Shown here piece by piece: positions 15,728 to 24,361 of a stretch of 31,540 nucleotides of DNA. Positions within the stretch are counted from its first letter, which is position 1, and the number at the start of each line of letters is the position of its first letter. The notes under the pieces were generated by a model that saw only the letters and a list, made by a program, of their open reading frames with translations, searched no databases and was not told where the DNA came from. The DNA is from Bacillota bacterium (lineage in GTDB: Bacteria > Bacillota > Clostridia > Lachnospirales > Lachnospiraceae), in assembly GCA_023443225.1 (NCBI GenBank), contig JAEZVF010000053.1, forward strand, positions 1 to 31,540, written 5' to 3'. A program made the position numbers and the translations under genes.

Positions 15728-16876
15728 TTACAAATCAACCCATTCAGAGTGGTTGTTATTACTTTTAACAGCTGCATGAATAAATTTTATTCCATGAATC
15801 CCGGCATCAATATCTGGGAAATCTAAATCATCCTCTCCTAAAATTTCACCATTAGCATGTTTTTGTATGGCATTTATGAAGGACTTATAAATGTTAGCAA
15901 ATGCATTCACAAGTCCTTCCGGATGACCGGATGGTAGACTGTTGATTTCAGCTGCCCTGCCTGTGACATAGCCCGTACCACGGTTAATAATCTGTGTTGG
16001 TTGACCTTTTTTGGTTACATAAAGATAATTGGAATTCTCTTGCTGCCATTCAAGGGCACCTTCTGTACCAAAAATTCTTACAACAAGGCCGTTTGCGTGT
16101 CCGACGCATACTTGAGAAGAGTTAAATACACCATGTGAACCATTATCAAACTCAACTAAGATATTCGCATTTAAATCCAATGGTTGCTTGTAATAATCTA
16201 AGACTGCAGCGACCTTTGTCAATTTAAGGCCGGTGATATAGCTAACCGTATGCTCAATATGTGTTCCAATATCACCTACGCAGTTGGAAATACCGGATAA
16301 TTTCGGATCCATTCTCCAAACGGATAGTTTATTTGTTGTTTCATCACCAGCCCCGATATCATCAATAAGCCAATCTTGTAAATATTCTGCATTGACATTT
16401 ATGACTTCACCGATATAACCTTCTTTGACTAACTGCTTCGCATACTTAAGGAGATTATTTCCGGAATAGCTATAGTTTACTGCGAATAATACATTGTTTT
16501 CTTTGGATAATCTCTTTAATTCCTCGGCCTGGTCAAGCTCAAAGCATAGTGGCTTCTCACACATTATATTTATGCCATGAAGGATAAATTCTTTTGCTAC
16601 TTCATAATGCAGGAAGTTTGGTGTAACAATAACAACAAAGTCAATTTTATCCTCTCTCTTACTTTCGGCTTCAGCCATAGCCTTATAGTCGGCATATATT
16701 CTTTCGCTGTCTATTTCATAATACTCTCCACATTTTTTGTTTACTTCTTGATTTGGATTAAAACAACCTGCTACAAGGTTGGCATTTTCCACTAAACTGA
16801 TTGCATTTCTATGAACTCCGCCGATAAAAGCCTTTCGGTCTCCGCCGACCATACCATAACGTACTTTTCTTTTCAC
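15728..16876 (-). CDS. Gfo/Idh/MocA-family NAD(P)-dependent oxidoreductase
   Basis: A 382-residue cytoplasmic dehydrogenase. The N-terminal Rossmann fold has the dinucleotide motif GMVGGDRKAFIGGVHR and, at about residue 110, the family signature CEKPL that holds the catalytic lysine. The C-terminal alpha/beta domain follows. It starts with GTG at 16876, with AAGGAG 8 bases upstream. It lies 23 bases downstream of the TIM-barrel isomerase and is co-transcribed with it. Family members oxidise or reduce a sugar hydroxyl, often C3 or C2, in inositol and 3-keto-glycoside pathways. The pairing resembles YcjS/YcjR and C-glycoside-cleaving systems, so 3-keto-sugar chemistry is plausible. The substrate cannot be read directly. 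Confidence 0.9.
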   Translation of the reverse strand: MKRKVRYGMVGGDRKAFIGGVHRNAISLVENANLVAGCFNPNQEVNKKCGEYYEIDSERIYADYKAMAEAESKREDKIDFVVIVTPNFLHYEVAKEFILHGINIMCEKPLCFELDQAEELKRLSKENNVLFAVNYSYSGNNLLKYAKQLVKEGYIGEVINVNAEYLQDWLIDDIGAGDETTNKLSVWRMDPKLSGISNCVGDIGTHIEHTVSYITGLKLTKVAAVLDYYKQPLDLNANILVEFDNGSHGVFNSSQVCVGHANGLVVRIFGTEGALEWQQENSNYLYVTKKGQPTQIINRGTGYVTGRAAEINSLPSGHPEGLVNAFANIYKSFINAIQKHANGEILGEDDLDFPDIDAGIHGIKFIHAAVKSNNNHSEWVDL

Positions 16877-16899
16877 CGTACAATCTCCTTTCCAATCTC

Positions 16900-17892
16900 T
16901 TAGTTTGATTTAATAGCATCGTCAAATTTTATTTCAGAAGGTGCAAAGTCCACCTTTTTAACAAAAGCTGCTGCTTCAGCTGCACCATATTCTCTTTCCA
17001 TTCCGCTGTCTTCCCACTCAACGGAAAGTGGACCCTGATAATTATGTGCATTGAGTATACGAATAATTTCCTCAAAATTAACATCGCCATGGCCTAATGA
17101 ACGGAAGTTCCAACCACGTCTTAGATCACCGAAATCAATATGTGAGCCTAATAAGCCAGACTTGCCATCTAAAGTAACTGCTGCATCTTTCATATGTACA
17201 TGATATACCTTATCGATAAAATCCTTTAAGAATACGTGAGGTGTTATTCCCTGCCAGATTAAGTGGCTTGGATCAAAATTTAGGCCTACTTCTGCTCGGT
17301 CAGAAAATTTCTTTAGGAAACGCTCCGTTGTATAGTAGTCAAATGCGATTTCGCCAGGATGAACCTCTAAGGCAAACTTTATGCCGTTATCTTTAAAAAC
17401 ATCTAGAATAGGAGTCCAGAGGTCATAAATTTCCTGAAAGCCAGACTCTATCATTTCTTCTGTTGTCTGTGGAAATGAGTATAGATACTTCCAGATAGGT
17501 GACCCTGTAAAACCGGTAATAACATAGCATCCTAGTTTTTTTGCTGCAACAGCTGCATACTTCATGGTTTCAATTCCCCATGCTCGGATTGCATCAGGCT
17601 GACCCGCTAATTCAGAAGGTGCAAAGTTATCAAGACGTGGATCATTATAGTCACCTACACACTGACCGATAATGTGAGTTGCCAAAGCCTCTACTTTTAA
17701 ATTATATTTACGAAGGAGGGCTTTAATTTCACTGACATACTCATCGTCTTTTGCGGCTCTTTTAACATCAAGATGATTACCCCAGCATGCAAGCTCAAGA
17801 CCTTCATAACCCATCTCTTTTGTTTTCCTACACATTGTTTCCAAATCAATGTCTGCCCATTGGCAGCTCATAAGTGTTAATAATCTTGCCAT
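16900..17892 (-). CDS. Sugar isomerase/epimerase, xylose-isomerase-like TIM barrel
   Basis: About 330 residues of the AP-endonuclease-2/xylose-isomerase-like fold. The metal-binding and catalytic acids are visible in ALEVHPGEIAFDYYTTER, FDPSHLIWQG, VYHVHMKDAAV and LSVEWEDSGM. A longer frame reaches a TTG at 17919, but the ATG at 17892 has AGAGG at 7 bases and gives a natural start (MARLLTLMSCQW). Relatives isomerise or epimerise keto-sugars, or catalyse steps on 3-keto-glycosides. It is the first gene of a two-gene minus-strand operon with the Gfo/Idh oxidoreductase, and divergent from the three-component sensor genes, which may control it. Confidence 0.9.
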   Translation of the reverse strand: MARLLTLMSCQWADIDLETMCRKTKEMGYEGLELACWGNHLDVKRAAKDDEYVSEIKALLRKYNLKVEALATHIIGQCVGDYNDPRLDNFAPSELAGQPDAIRAWGIETMKYAAVAAKKLGCYVITGFTGSPIWKYLYSFPQTTEEMIESGFQEIYDLWTPILDVFKDNGIKFALEVHPGEIAFDYYTTERFLKKFSDRAEVGLNFDPSHLIWQGITPHVFLKDFIDKVYHVHMKDAAVTLDGKSGLLGSHIDFGDLRRGWNFRSLGHGDVNFEEIIRILNAHNYQGPLSVEWEDSGMEREYGAAEAAAFVKKVDFAPSEIKFDDAIKSN

Positions 17893-18023
17893 TCTTCTAC
17901 CTCTTTCTCTTTTTTTCAAGACATATCATAGAAATTATGTTTATTGTATTCCTTGTGCGTATATCATAAATACATGATAGCGTTATTTCGTATATAAGTT
18001 AAGTATGATATGGTTATAAAACT

Positions 18024-18040
18024 CTTGTTATAGTAACAAG
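18024..18040. promoter_or_regulatory. Inverted repeat CTTGTTATAGTAACAAG, candidate operator
   Basis: Two perfect 7-base arms separated by 3 bases, in the divergent intergenic region about 130 bases upstream of the isomerase start codon and about 100 bases upstream of the sensor-operon promoter. The spacing and symmetry suit a dimeric repressor site. No regulator gene for it is evident in the window. Confidence 0.35.
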
Positions 18041-18137
18041 CTCAAAGTTAAGAGGTGTATTATTTTTACTTTAGTAACTATTTGTGATTTATTGCTGTAA
18101 AACGATGATTTATCCCGTGTTGGTGGAAGGTTTTGTG

Positions 18138-18166
18138 TTGCTTTTTATTTAAATCGGGGTAATAAT
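18138..18166 (+). promoter_or_regulatory. Predicted promoter of the three-component sensor operon
   Basis: TTGCTT (18138-18143), a 17-base spacer and AATAAT (18161-18166), with a start near 18173 and a leader of about 55 bases that contains the TTGGAGG ribosome-binding site. Confidence 0.45.
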
Positions 18167-18228
18167 AGAATCGTATGTTTTAATTCCAATTAATATCAAT
18201 CAGGATAAATCTTTTGGAGGCTGATAAA

Positions 18229-19230
18229 GTGAAAAAAAGGATAATTTTGGCAGGTGCTACATTGATAGTATTCTCAATGCTATTGATATTTTATTTAATT
18301 ATTTACAATCAATCGGATAATATAATAGATGATAAAAAAACCATTGCTGTTAGTATAATCGGACCAACTCACTTGTGGGCGGAAGGTGTGTTGTATTATG
18401 CGAAAGAAGAAGTTAAGAAGGTAGCCGAAGAAAATGGATGGGATTATGTATGTGTAGTGGGAAACAATTCGAATGAACAGTCACAGCAGATAATTGAATT
18501 GGTTAAAAAGGACGTGGATTGTATTATTATGCTGCCTATGGATGGAGCCTCTCTAAAAACTGCTGCTCTAACTGTACAAAAAGCAAATATACCACTAGTT
18601 GTCTTCGATAGGGAAATACCGGACTTTACACCTACAGCAACAGTAAAGGGTGATAATTATGGTATTGGAATTTTAACTGCTGAAATATTTAACAAAAAAA
18701 TCCCCAATGGTACAAGCGTCTTGGAGATTATGGGAGATACGTCTTCGGTACCTTTCCAGAGAACGGACGGTTATAATGAAACAATAGAGGATAATTTCAT
18801 TACAATTCAAGTTGGTTATGCAGACTGGCAAAGAAAAATCGCAAAAGAGTTATTTCAGTCATGGATTAATAATGCGACCGTTGATGAGCTGATGAGTATT
18901 GGCGCAATATATACTCATGATGATGAAATAGCACTGGGAATTTTAGAAGTACTGGATGAATATAAAAGTTCATACGAAACTAAGATATTGCCAAACTTGA
19001 AAATGATAGCAGGATCTTCGGGATCTCAAGAAATATTTTATCGGATTCAACAGGAAGAGGATTACTACCTCTTTTCCCTTACCTATTCACCCACTATGAT
19101 TCGGGAAGCGATTCGTATTGGAGAAAAAATAATTAAGGGCGAAAATTACGAGGAAATGACAATATTCCCAACGATAGAAGTGAATTCTGAAAATGTATCT
19201 AGGTATATTGATTCATTATCACCATTTTAG
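18229..19230 (+). CDS. Membrane-anchored periplasmic-binding-protein-like sensor (XylFII-like)
   Basis: About 333 residues. A basic N-terminus (KKR) is followed by one uncleaved hydrophobic helix (about residues 4-26) with no lipobox cysteine, then a type-I periplasmic-binding domain outside the cell. It shares VKGDNxGIG, MGDxSSVP, WxRxxxKELFxSW, THDDExxxGILE and AGSSG with the SBP at 24362-25510. The two probably bind the same sugar. The frame opens with TTG at 18214, but that codon overlaps the GGAGG site, so the GTG at 18229, 8 bases downstream, is chosen. Next come a YesN regulator (8-base gap) and a YesM/LytS kinase. In clostridia a similar protein, XylFII, activates LytS when loaded with xylose, and the same role is inferred here. 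Confidence 0.85.
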   Translation: MKKRIILAGATLIVFSMLLIFYLIIYNQSDNIIDDKKTIAVSIIGPTHLWAEGVLYYAKEEVKKVAEENGWDYVCVVGNNSNEQSQQIIELVKKDVDCIIMLPMDGASLKTAALTVQKANIPLVVFDREIPDFTPTATVKGDNYGIGILTAEIFNKKIPNGTSVLEIMGDTSSVPFQRTDGYNETIEDNFITIQVGYADWQRKIAKELFQSWINNATVDELMSIGAIYTHDDEIALGILEVLDEYKSSYETKILPNLKMIAGSSGSQEIFYRIQQEEDYYLFSLTYSPTMIREAIRIGEKIIKGENYEEMTIFPTIEVNSENVSRYIDSLSPF

Positions 19231-19238
19231 GAGGGGTT

Positions 19239-20816
19239 ATGTATAGATTGGTTATTGTAGAAGATGAGACTACTATTAGAAATGGCATGTGCAAATATAT
19301 AGAATGGGAAAAGATGGGCTTCGAGGTGGTTGCTGATTTTGAGGATGGAAAAGAAACGATAGAATATCTGATAGACCATCCGGTTGACGTTGTTTTAACT
19401 GACATAGAAATGGCTGAAAAAACAGGATTGGATATAGCAGAGTACATACATAGCAATCAATTAAATATCAAAGTTGTCATTATCAGTGGCTATCGCGAAT
19501 TTGAATATGCAAGAAAAGCAATCGAGTATGATGTGGAATATTATTTATTAAAACCAATACAAATGCAAGAAGTAAATAGTATCTTTATAAATATAAAAGA
19601 TAAGCTGGAGCAGGAATCTCAGATTAGCAAAAATATGGCTTCCAATAAAGAAAACCTTGAGCAGTTGTTACCTGAACTGCATGAACAGTTTTGGATAAGC
19701 CTTTTGGCGGGTGTTCCCCATAACGAGAAGGAAATAAAAAAGAAACTGGAACTTCTTAAACTGGATTTAAATCCAAAGTCACCATACGCTGTGTTAGATA
19801 TTAGTATTAAAGACGTAGAAAATGAGAATTATTACCAAACATACGATAATAAGAAGAATCTAATTAATAATATTTTTAAGAATGATAGCAATGATATCCA
19901 GTACTATATTATGCTCTTTTGGCAGGATACAATCAAAGTGATAGCAACAACACAAGAGGTAATGTCGGTAGATAATTTTGATATAAAGTTAAAAAGTCAA
20001 ATAGCAGATAAAATGGAAAGTGTTTTAAAGCTGCTTCAGTTAAGTTTTGAAATAAAGATAGAAAAAATTTACGAAAATATTTTTTCATTTGAACAACGTA
20101 AATATGCATTTCAGATTCATGTTATGAATAACGAAGAGAATATCGAAATAGATGAAAATGATTATAACAGATTGATGCAGAAGTATAAGCTTATGGTAGA
20201 AGTGATAAATAGTGGTAATTTCGAAGAATTAGACGGAATCATTGATAATATCTTTTTTGAATGTCGGAATATTCCTTTGGACCAGGTAAAACAGTTGATT
20301 ATGAATATGTTTTCTGTATTATCAAATAAGTATATGAAGATGGGAAATGACGTATGGAAAGAAATCAATAAAAAAATTATTAGTAAAGAAATGTTCAACA
20401 TTGATTCAAAAGAAATTTTACTAATTAAGTGTAGAGAATTATTACATGAATCAATAGAAATGGTTTCATTTAAGTTCAATGAAACTTCCAAGGAAGTGAT
20501 CAGACAAGCAGTCGAATATATGAAACAGCACTATCATGAAGCAATATCTTTAGAATCTGTAGCAGATAGGTATTTCTTGAACCGGTCATATTTTAGCAGG
20601 ATATTTAAACAATATACAGGCGAAACATTTACGGACTGTCTAATAGAGATACGTATGACAGAAGCGAAAAAACTTTTACTGAATGGAAATAATAAAGTAT
20701 ATGAAATTAGTCAGATGGTAGGTTATTCAAGTGAAAAGTACTTTTTTCGTATTTTTAAACAGTATACAGGAAAGTCTCCTGCAGAATACCAAAGGAGTAA
20801 GAGTTTGAATGTTTGA
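19239..20816 (+). CDS. YesN-type response regulator (receiver plus AraC DNA-binding domain)
   Basis: A 525-residue regulator. The receiver has the acidic pair E8-D9, phosphoacceptor D55 (VLTDIEMAEKTG), the IISGYREFEYARKAI block and K105. A middle region of about 300 Lys/Glu/Asn-rich residues has no recognised fold. The C-terminal AraC domain (about 425-525) shows ESVADRYFLNRSYFSRIFKQ and SQMVGYSSEKYFFRIFKQ. A strong AGGAGGGG site is present. It overlaps the kinase gene by 8 bases, so the pair is translationally coupled. Likely targets are its own operon and the Mgl-like importer at 24362-28096. Confidence 0.93.
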   Translation: MYRLVIVEDETTIRNGMCKYIEWEKMGFEVVADFEDGKETIEYLIDHPVDVVLTDIEMAEKTGLDIAEYIHSNQLNIKVVIISGYREFEYARKAIEYDVEYYLLKPIQMQEVNSIFINIKDKLEQESQISKNMASNKENLEQLLPELHEQFWISLLAGVPHNEKEIKKKLELLKLDLNPKSPYAVLDISIKDVENENYYQTYDNKKNLINNIFKNDSNDIQYYIMLFWQDTIKVIATTQEVMSVDNFDIKLKSQIADKMESVLKLLQLSFEIKIEKIYENIFSFEQRKYAFQIHVMNNEENIEIDENDYNRLMQKYKLMVEVINSGNFEELDGIIDNIFFECRNIPLDQVKQLIMNMFSVLSNKYMKMGNDVWKEINKKIISKEMFNIDSKEILLIKCRELLHESIEMVSFKFNETSKEVIRQAVEYMKQHYHEAISLESVADRYFLNRSYFSRIFKQYTGETFTDCLIEIRMTEAKKLLLNGNNKVYEISQMVGYSSEKYFFRIFKQYTGKSPAEYQRSKSLNV

Positions 20817-22629
20817 GAATTATAAAAACAAAGGGATAAAAAAACGAAGCATTATCGGATATCTACAAGATTATCGCTTTAATAGTATACTGGTAAGAAG
20901 CTTTATTTTAATAATGATTATCCTATTAGTATCATTTTTGGGAATCATGATTTTTGTCAGAAATGAGATGAATAACATTATTACGAAAGAAGTCGGAAAT
21001 ATGAGTATTAATGCCCTGGAAAAAACCCAGGAAAGAATGGATACAACGATAAGTGAGGCTGAACAGATTGCTGGAAAGCTTTCTCTTGATTCAGACGTTA
21101 CGCAGTTTTTATTACCGGAAACCAGCCATCTATTAGGCCAGAATGTCATGATGGAGGTGAAGGAGAAGATTGAAATGTATGCGGGTATTTCTGACTATAT
21201 CGATTCTATATATATTTACTCCAGCAAGAATGGAGTAATCGTAACTTCCGAATATGGTGGCAGCATACATAACTTTGAGGATATGACATGGCATGATAAT
21301 CTGATGAAAAGGGAGTATGAACCTGTAAGAGTAATTTGTAGACTAAAAGAAAATAAGTATCCTTATGTACTAAGTTATATACAACCTATGCGGCTGACAC
21401 AGATGCAATTTTTAGGCGGAATCATCATTAATTTAGATATTGACAAATTGAACGAACTTTTTATCTCGAACAGGGAAGAGTATAATGAAAATCTTATCAT
21501 TATGGATAACCGTGACAATGTTATATTCAGTTCGCAATCCTCTGATTTACTAAAAAAAATGAAAGACCTTGATTTTTATTCTATGATAGATATGGATCAT
21601 GATGGATACCAGATCATTGATAGCCCAGAGGGAAGCCAAATTGTTTCAATATCTTCTTCTGGAATATTTGAATGGAAATACATATCAACGGTATCTCTAG
21701 AGACTTATTTAATGGAAGCCCATAATACAAAGGGTTTTTATATTATATTAATTAGTTTTATTATGATAATATCCTTAATAGCCTCCGTTGTAATTGCAAT
21801 TTATTGTTACATGCCGGTAAGAAAGATATTATATCTTTTGAAAAATCCCAATATAGGAAATGACATGTATGATGCTGAAATCGGTTTTAAGAATGATGAG
21901 GCTCATGAAATTGGTTTGAATATTATTAGAAATCTGTATTCAAATCAGCAAATGAAAAAAGAAATGGATAATTATGTAGAAATAATAAACAAAGCACAGG
22001 TTACTGCCTTACAAGCTCAGATTAGTCCACACTTTCTTTATAATACACTGGAAAATATCCGCTGGCGTGCAATTGCTGTAAGCAATGGGGACAATGAATT
22101 AGCACAGACAATTATGAATTTATCTCAGATGCTTCGGATAAGTTTAGATAATCATAAGCAGATAATCACGATTGAAGAAGAAATACAAAATGCAAAATTA
22201 TATATTGATATATTACAACTAAGATATGAGGATAAGCTTAAGGTTGTATGGGATGTTGAAGAGTCTACATTACAGCTTCCTATTGTAAAAGTTTGTTTGC
22301 AGCCGTTAATCGAGAATGCAGTTTATCATGGAATTAAGCCGAAAAGAGGACTGGGTATCATTACGATAACAATTCAAAAACTTGCCCAAAGTATATTAAT
22401 ACGTATTCAGGATGATGGAGTTGGTATAACACAAGAAGAAGTATCTAGGATTAATGAAATGATGAGTGAAAAATATTTACTAAACGAAACTAACATTGGT
22501 ATATGTAATGTAAATCAGAGGGTAAAGCTGCTCATAAGCAATGAGGCGGCTTTAAGAATACAGAGTAAGGAAAATATAGGAACAACCGTTGATTTGGAGA
22601 TACCACTGGCATTAAGTGAAGTGATATGA
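20809..22629 (+). CDS. YesM/LytS-type sensor histidine kinase
   Basis: A 606-residue membrane kinase: TM1 at about 29-50, an extracellular region of about 255 residues that looks like a double-Cache sensor, TM2 at about 309-332, then a His_kinase domain with H408 in QISPHFLYNT and an ATPase domain with CLQPLIENAVYHG, QDDGVGI and the ICNVNQRV block. Its ATG lies inside the 3' end of the regulator gene and its stop overlaps an ATG for the next gene (ATGA). It probably senses the loaded anchored binding protein encoded two genes upstream and phosphorylates the regulator. Confidence 0.93.
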   Translation: MFENYKNKGIKKRSIIGYLQDYRFNSILVRSFILIMIILLVSFLGIMIFVRNEMNNIITKEVGNMSINALEKTQERMDTTISEAEQIAGKLSLDSDVTQFLLPETSHLLGQNVMMEVKEKIEMYAGISDYIDSIYIYSSKNGVIVTSEYGGSIHNFEDMTWHDNLMKREYEPVRVICRLKENKYPYVLSYIQPMRLTQMQFLGGIIINLDIDKLNELFISNREEYNENLIIMDNRDNVIFSSQSSDLLKKMKDLDFYSMIDMDHDGYQIIDSPEGSQIVSISSSGIFEWKYISTVSLETYLMEAHNTKGFYIILISFIMIISLIASVVIAIYCYMPVRKILYLLKNPNIGNDMYDAEIGFKNDEAHEIGLNIIRNLYSNQQMKKEMDNYVEIINKAQVTALQAQISPHFLYNTLENIRWRAIAVSNGDNELAQTIMNLSQMLRISLDNHKQIITIEEEIQNAKLYIDILQLRYEDKLKVVWDVEESTLQLPIVKVCLQPLIENAVYHGIKPKRGLGIITITIQKLAQSILIRIQDDGVGITQEEVSRINEMMSEKYLLNETNIGICNVNQRVKLLISNEAALRIQSKENIGTTVDLEIPLALSEVI

Positions 22630-22640
22630 AAAGAGGTCAT

Positions 22641-24179
22641 ATGAAAAAATTCTTTCTTAAAAAAGCAATAATTGCAGGAACGGTTTTATCCATGATTGTT
22701 TTACTGACGGGTTGTATGGGAAGCAATGATCAAAGAAGGGGAGATACAAATGTTCAGGATACGTCGAATGATCCGGTTGTGCTTAAATGGATGGTATATG
22801 GAGAAAGATATCCTGCATCTGATTTGGTATTTGAAGAATTTAATAAGAAGTTAAAAGCTTATTTTTCTAACACAAGCATTGAATTTGAAATCGTATCTGA
22901 AAATAATTATCGGGATAAATGGGATATGAAAATGGCTACCAATGAAACGGTTGATTTGGCCTGGATCGGAAGTGACTATATTAACTTTGACGATGAGGTT
23001 AAAAAAGGATCTTTTATGGTGCTTGATTATCTGCTCTCGTCATCTGGAGATCATCTTGTTTCAGAGATACCGACATCCTTGTGGAATTTAAATACACATG
23101 ATGGAAATATATATGGGGTACCTGTTATGGGAATTCAGTACGAAAAACAGTATGCCATAGCAGCGAATGCTTATCTTATGGGTAGATATGGTAATCTCGA
23201 AGAGATTGGAAGAGTGAATCAAGATTGTAAATACACAACAAAAAAGTGCTTTGACATATTTGAAGAGTTCTTGCAGCAGGTATATGAGGCAGGGGATATT
23301 GGAACAGGAATCTCCTATCCTACATTTGCTAATCTAGCTGACAAAGGATATGAAGGAATCTATGGTACTGATTCACCATTTGTAATAAAGATATTTGATA
23401 GTGATTTGCGGGTATATAATAAATATGAATTGGAATCTTATCAGGCATATTTCTCTGTTATGTCGGAATGGTATAAGAAGGGGTATATCAGAAATGACGT
23501 TAAGTATGTAATAAATCCGACAGACTATGATGGAAAAGAAGATGGGAGCATTCTTTTTGTCACAGAGTATATCGATAATGGTGTAGGAATAAATAAAATA
23601 GATACAGAGTATGAGACTTCTTATGAGATGTTACAGGGCTATAAATATATAAATGCGGGCTCTTGTAGAAATTCTATTGTAATACCGAAAAGTGCTGAGA
23701 ATCCTGTGCGGGCAATGGAAGTCCTTAATCTGCTTTTATCAGAAGAAGGGAAAGAGATGTATCAAATGCTGGTTAATGGGCTGGAAAATGAACATTATAT
23801 CGTATTAGATAATGATGTAATTGCAAAAAGAAAAGACAATTATAATTCCCCTCTATATTCGTTACCAGCTTATTCCATCGGGAATGTATTGAATAATTAT
23901 GAAAGTCAGGTGGGTGAATTTAAAACAATAAATAAATATAATGAGGAAGCTATGGTATCTCCTCTGACTGGCTTTGATTTGGATACCAGAATGATAGCAG
24001 TTGAGTTAGCAGCGATTGATATTGTTGTTGAGAAATATAAGTATGAACTTTGCCAAGGAACAAATGATAATTGGGAAGAGTTATATCAAGAATTTATTAA
24101 CACAATGAAGGAAGCCGGGTCAGACAAGGTGATTTCAGAAATTCAAAAACAAGTAAATGATTTCAGGAAGAAAGAATAA
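22641..24179 (+). CDS. Orphan family-1 (LplA-type) solute-binding lipoprotein
   Basis: About 512 residues. The signal peptide has lipobox LTGC with lipidated C25, then a large two-lobe binding domain like LplA/LipO/YtcQ proteins (about 500 residues), which bind oligosaccharides for MalF/MalG-type permeases. No such permeases follow: the next importer is of the RbsC class and has its own SBP. An ATG at 22626 overlaps the kinase stop, but the ATG at 22641 has AGAGG 4 bases before it and gives the usual MKK lipoprotein start. Transcribed with the anchored sensor, regulator and kinase, it may deliver ligand to permeases elsewhere, or take part in sensing. The function is inferred from position only. 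Confidence 0.85.
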   Translation: MKKFFLKKAIIAGTVLSMIVLLTGCMGSNDQRRGDTNVQDTSNDPVVLKWMVYGERYPASDLVFEEFNKKLKAYFSNTSIEFEIVSENNYRDKWDMKMATNETVDLAWIGSDYINFDDEVKKGSFMVLDYLLSSSGDHLVSEIPTSLWNLNTHDGNIYGVPVMGIQYEKQYAIAANAYLMGRYGNLEEIGRVNQDCKYTTKKCFDIFEEFLQQVYEAGDIGTGISYPTFANLADKGYEGIYGTDSPFVIKIFDSDLRVYNKYELESYQAYFSVMSEWYKKGYIRNDVKYVINPTDYDGKEDGSILFVTEYIDNGVGINKIDTEYETSYEMLQGYKYINAGSCRNSIVIPKSAENPVRAMEVLNLLLSEEGKEMYQMLVNGLENEHYIVLDNDVIAKRKDNYNSPLYSLPAYSIGNVLNNYESQVGEFKTINKYNEEAMVSPLTGFDLDTRMIAVELAAIDIVVEKYKYELCQGTNDNWEELYQEFINTMKEAGSDKVISEIQKQVNDFRKKE

Positions 24180-24204
24180 AGCATAATAAAGGACTTACAT
24201 AATT

Positions 24205-24295
24205 TTAGGATACCCTATAATTTCATAATAACCAAGGAGAGAGAGTTTTGTAATCATAACATACTCTCTTTTTTGATGTTTCAATGCTATCCTAA
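24205..24295. repeat. Inverted pair of TTTAGGATA boxes flanking the terminator
   Basis: TTTTAGGATACC (ending at 24214) and its near-mirror GCTATCCTAAAG (24286-24297) agree at 10 of 12 positions when one is reversed. They lie about 75 bases apart on either side of the terminator. They could be paired binding sites for the AraC-type regulator encoded just upstream, or an outer stem. Confidence 0.35.
24239..24274 (+). terminator. Terminator after the orphan lipoprotein gene
   Basis: AGAGAGT (24240-24246) pairs with ACTCTCT (24263-24269) and a run of T follows at once. It ends the sensor operon ahead of the importer operon. A TATAAT at 24216-24221 lies just upstream of it, so it could also act as a leader attenuator for the importer. 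Confidence 0.6.
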
Positions 24296-24307
24296 AGATG
24301 CAACAAA

Positions 24308-24322
24308 AATTCAAATTGAATT
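24308..24322. promoter_or_regulatory. Palindrome AATTCAAATTGAATT, candidate operator
   Basis: Two 7-base arms around one base, directly before the GGAAAGGAG ribosome-binding site of the importer operon. A protein bound here would block transcription or expose the leader. It is AT-rich, so chance is possible. Confidence 0.3.
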
Positions 24323-24335
24323 AAGGAAAGGAGTA

Positions 24336-24361
24336 GTGGTGTATTTATATGAATACATCAC
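24336..24361 (+). promoter_or_regulatory. Hairpin between ribosome-binding site and start codon of the importer SBP
   Basis: GTGGTGTATT (24336-24345) pairs with AATACATCAC (24352-24361) with one G-U pair and a 6-base loop. The ribosome-binding site GGAAAGGAG ends at 24333, 28 bases before the GTG at 24362. Folding of this stem would bring the two close together. Confidence 0.45.

Larger units (their letters stand above)
17893..18228. promoter_or_regulatory. Divergent regulatory region between the isomerase operon and the sensor operon
   Basis: About 336 bases without a gene, very AT-rich. It holds two inverted repeats: TATCAT/ATGATA (17962-17967 with 17974-17979) and CTTGTTA-TAG-TAACAAG (18024-18040). 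Both lie on the isomerase side and could be operators. A promoter for the sensor operon is visible at 18138-18166. I could not pick out a convincing promoter for the minus-strand operon. No RNA gene or riboswitch was recognised. Confidence 0.55.

Noticed and set aside
18094..18112. Possible catabolite-repression (cre) site TGTAAAACGATGAT
   Set aside because: The spacing between the TGTAA and CG blocks is off by one base compared with the cre consensus and the second half-site is poor.
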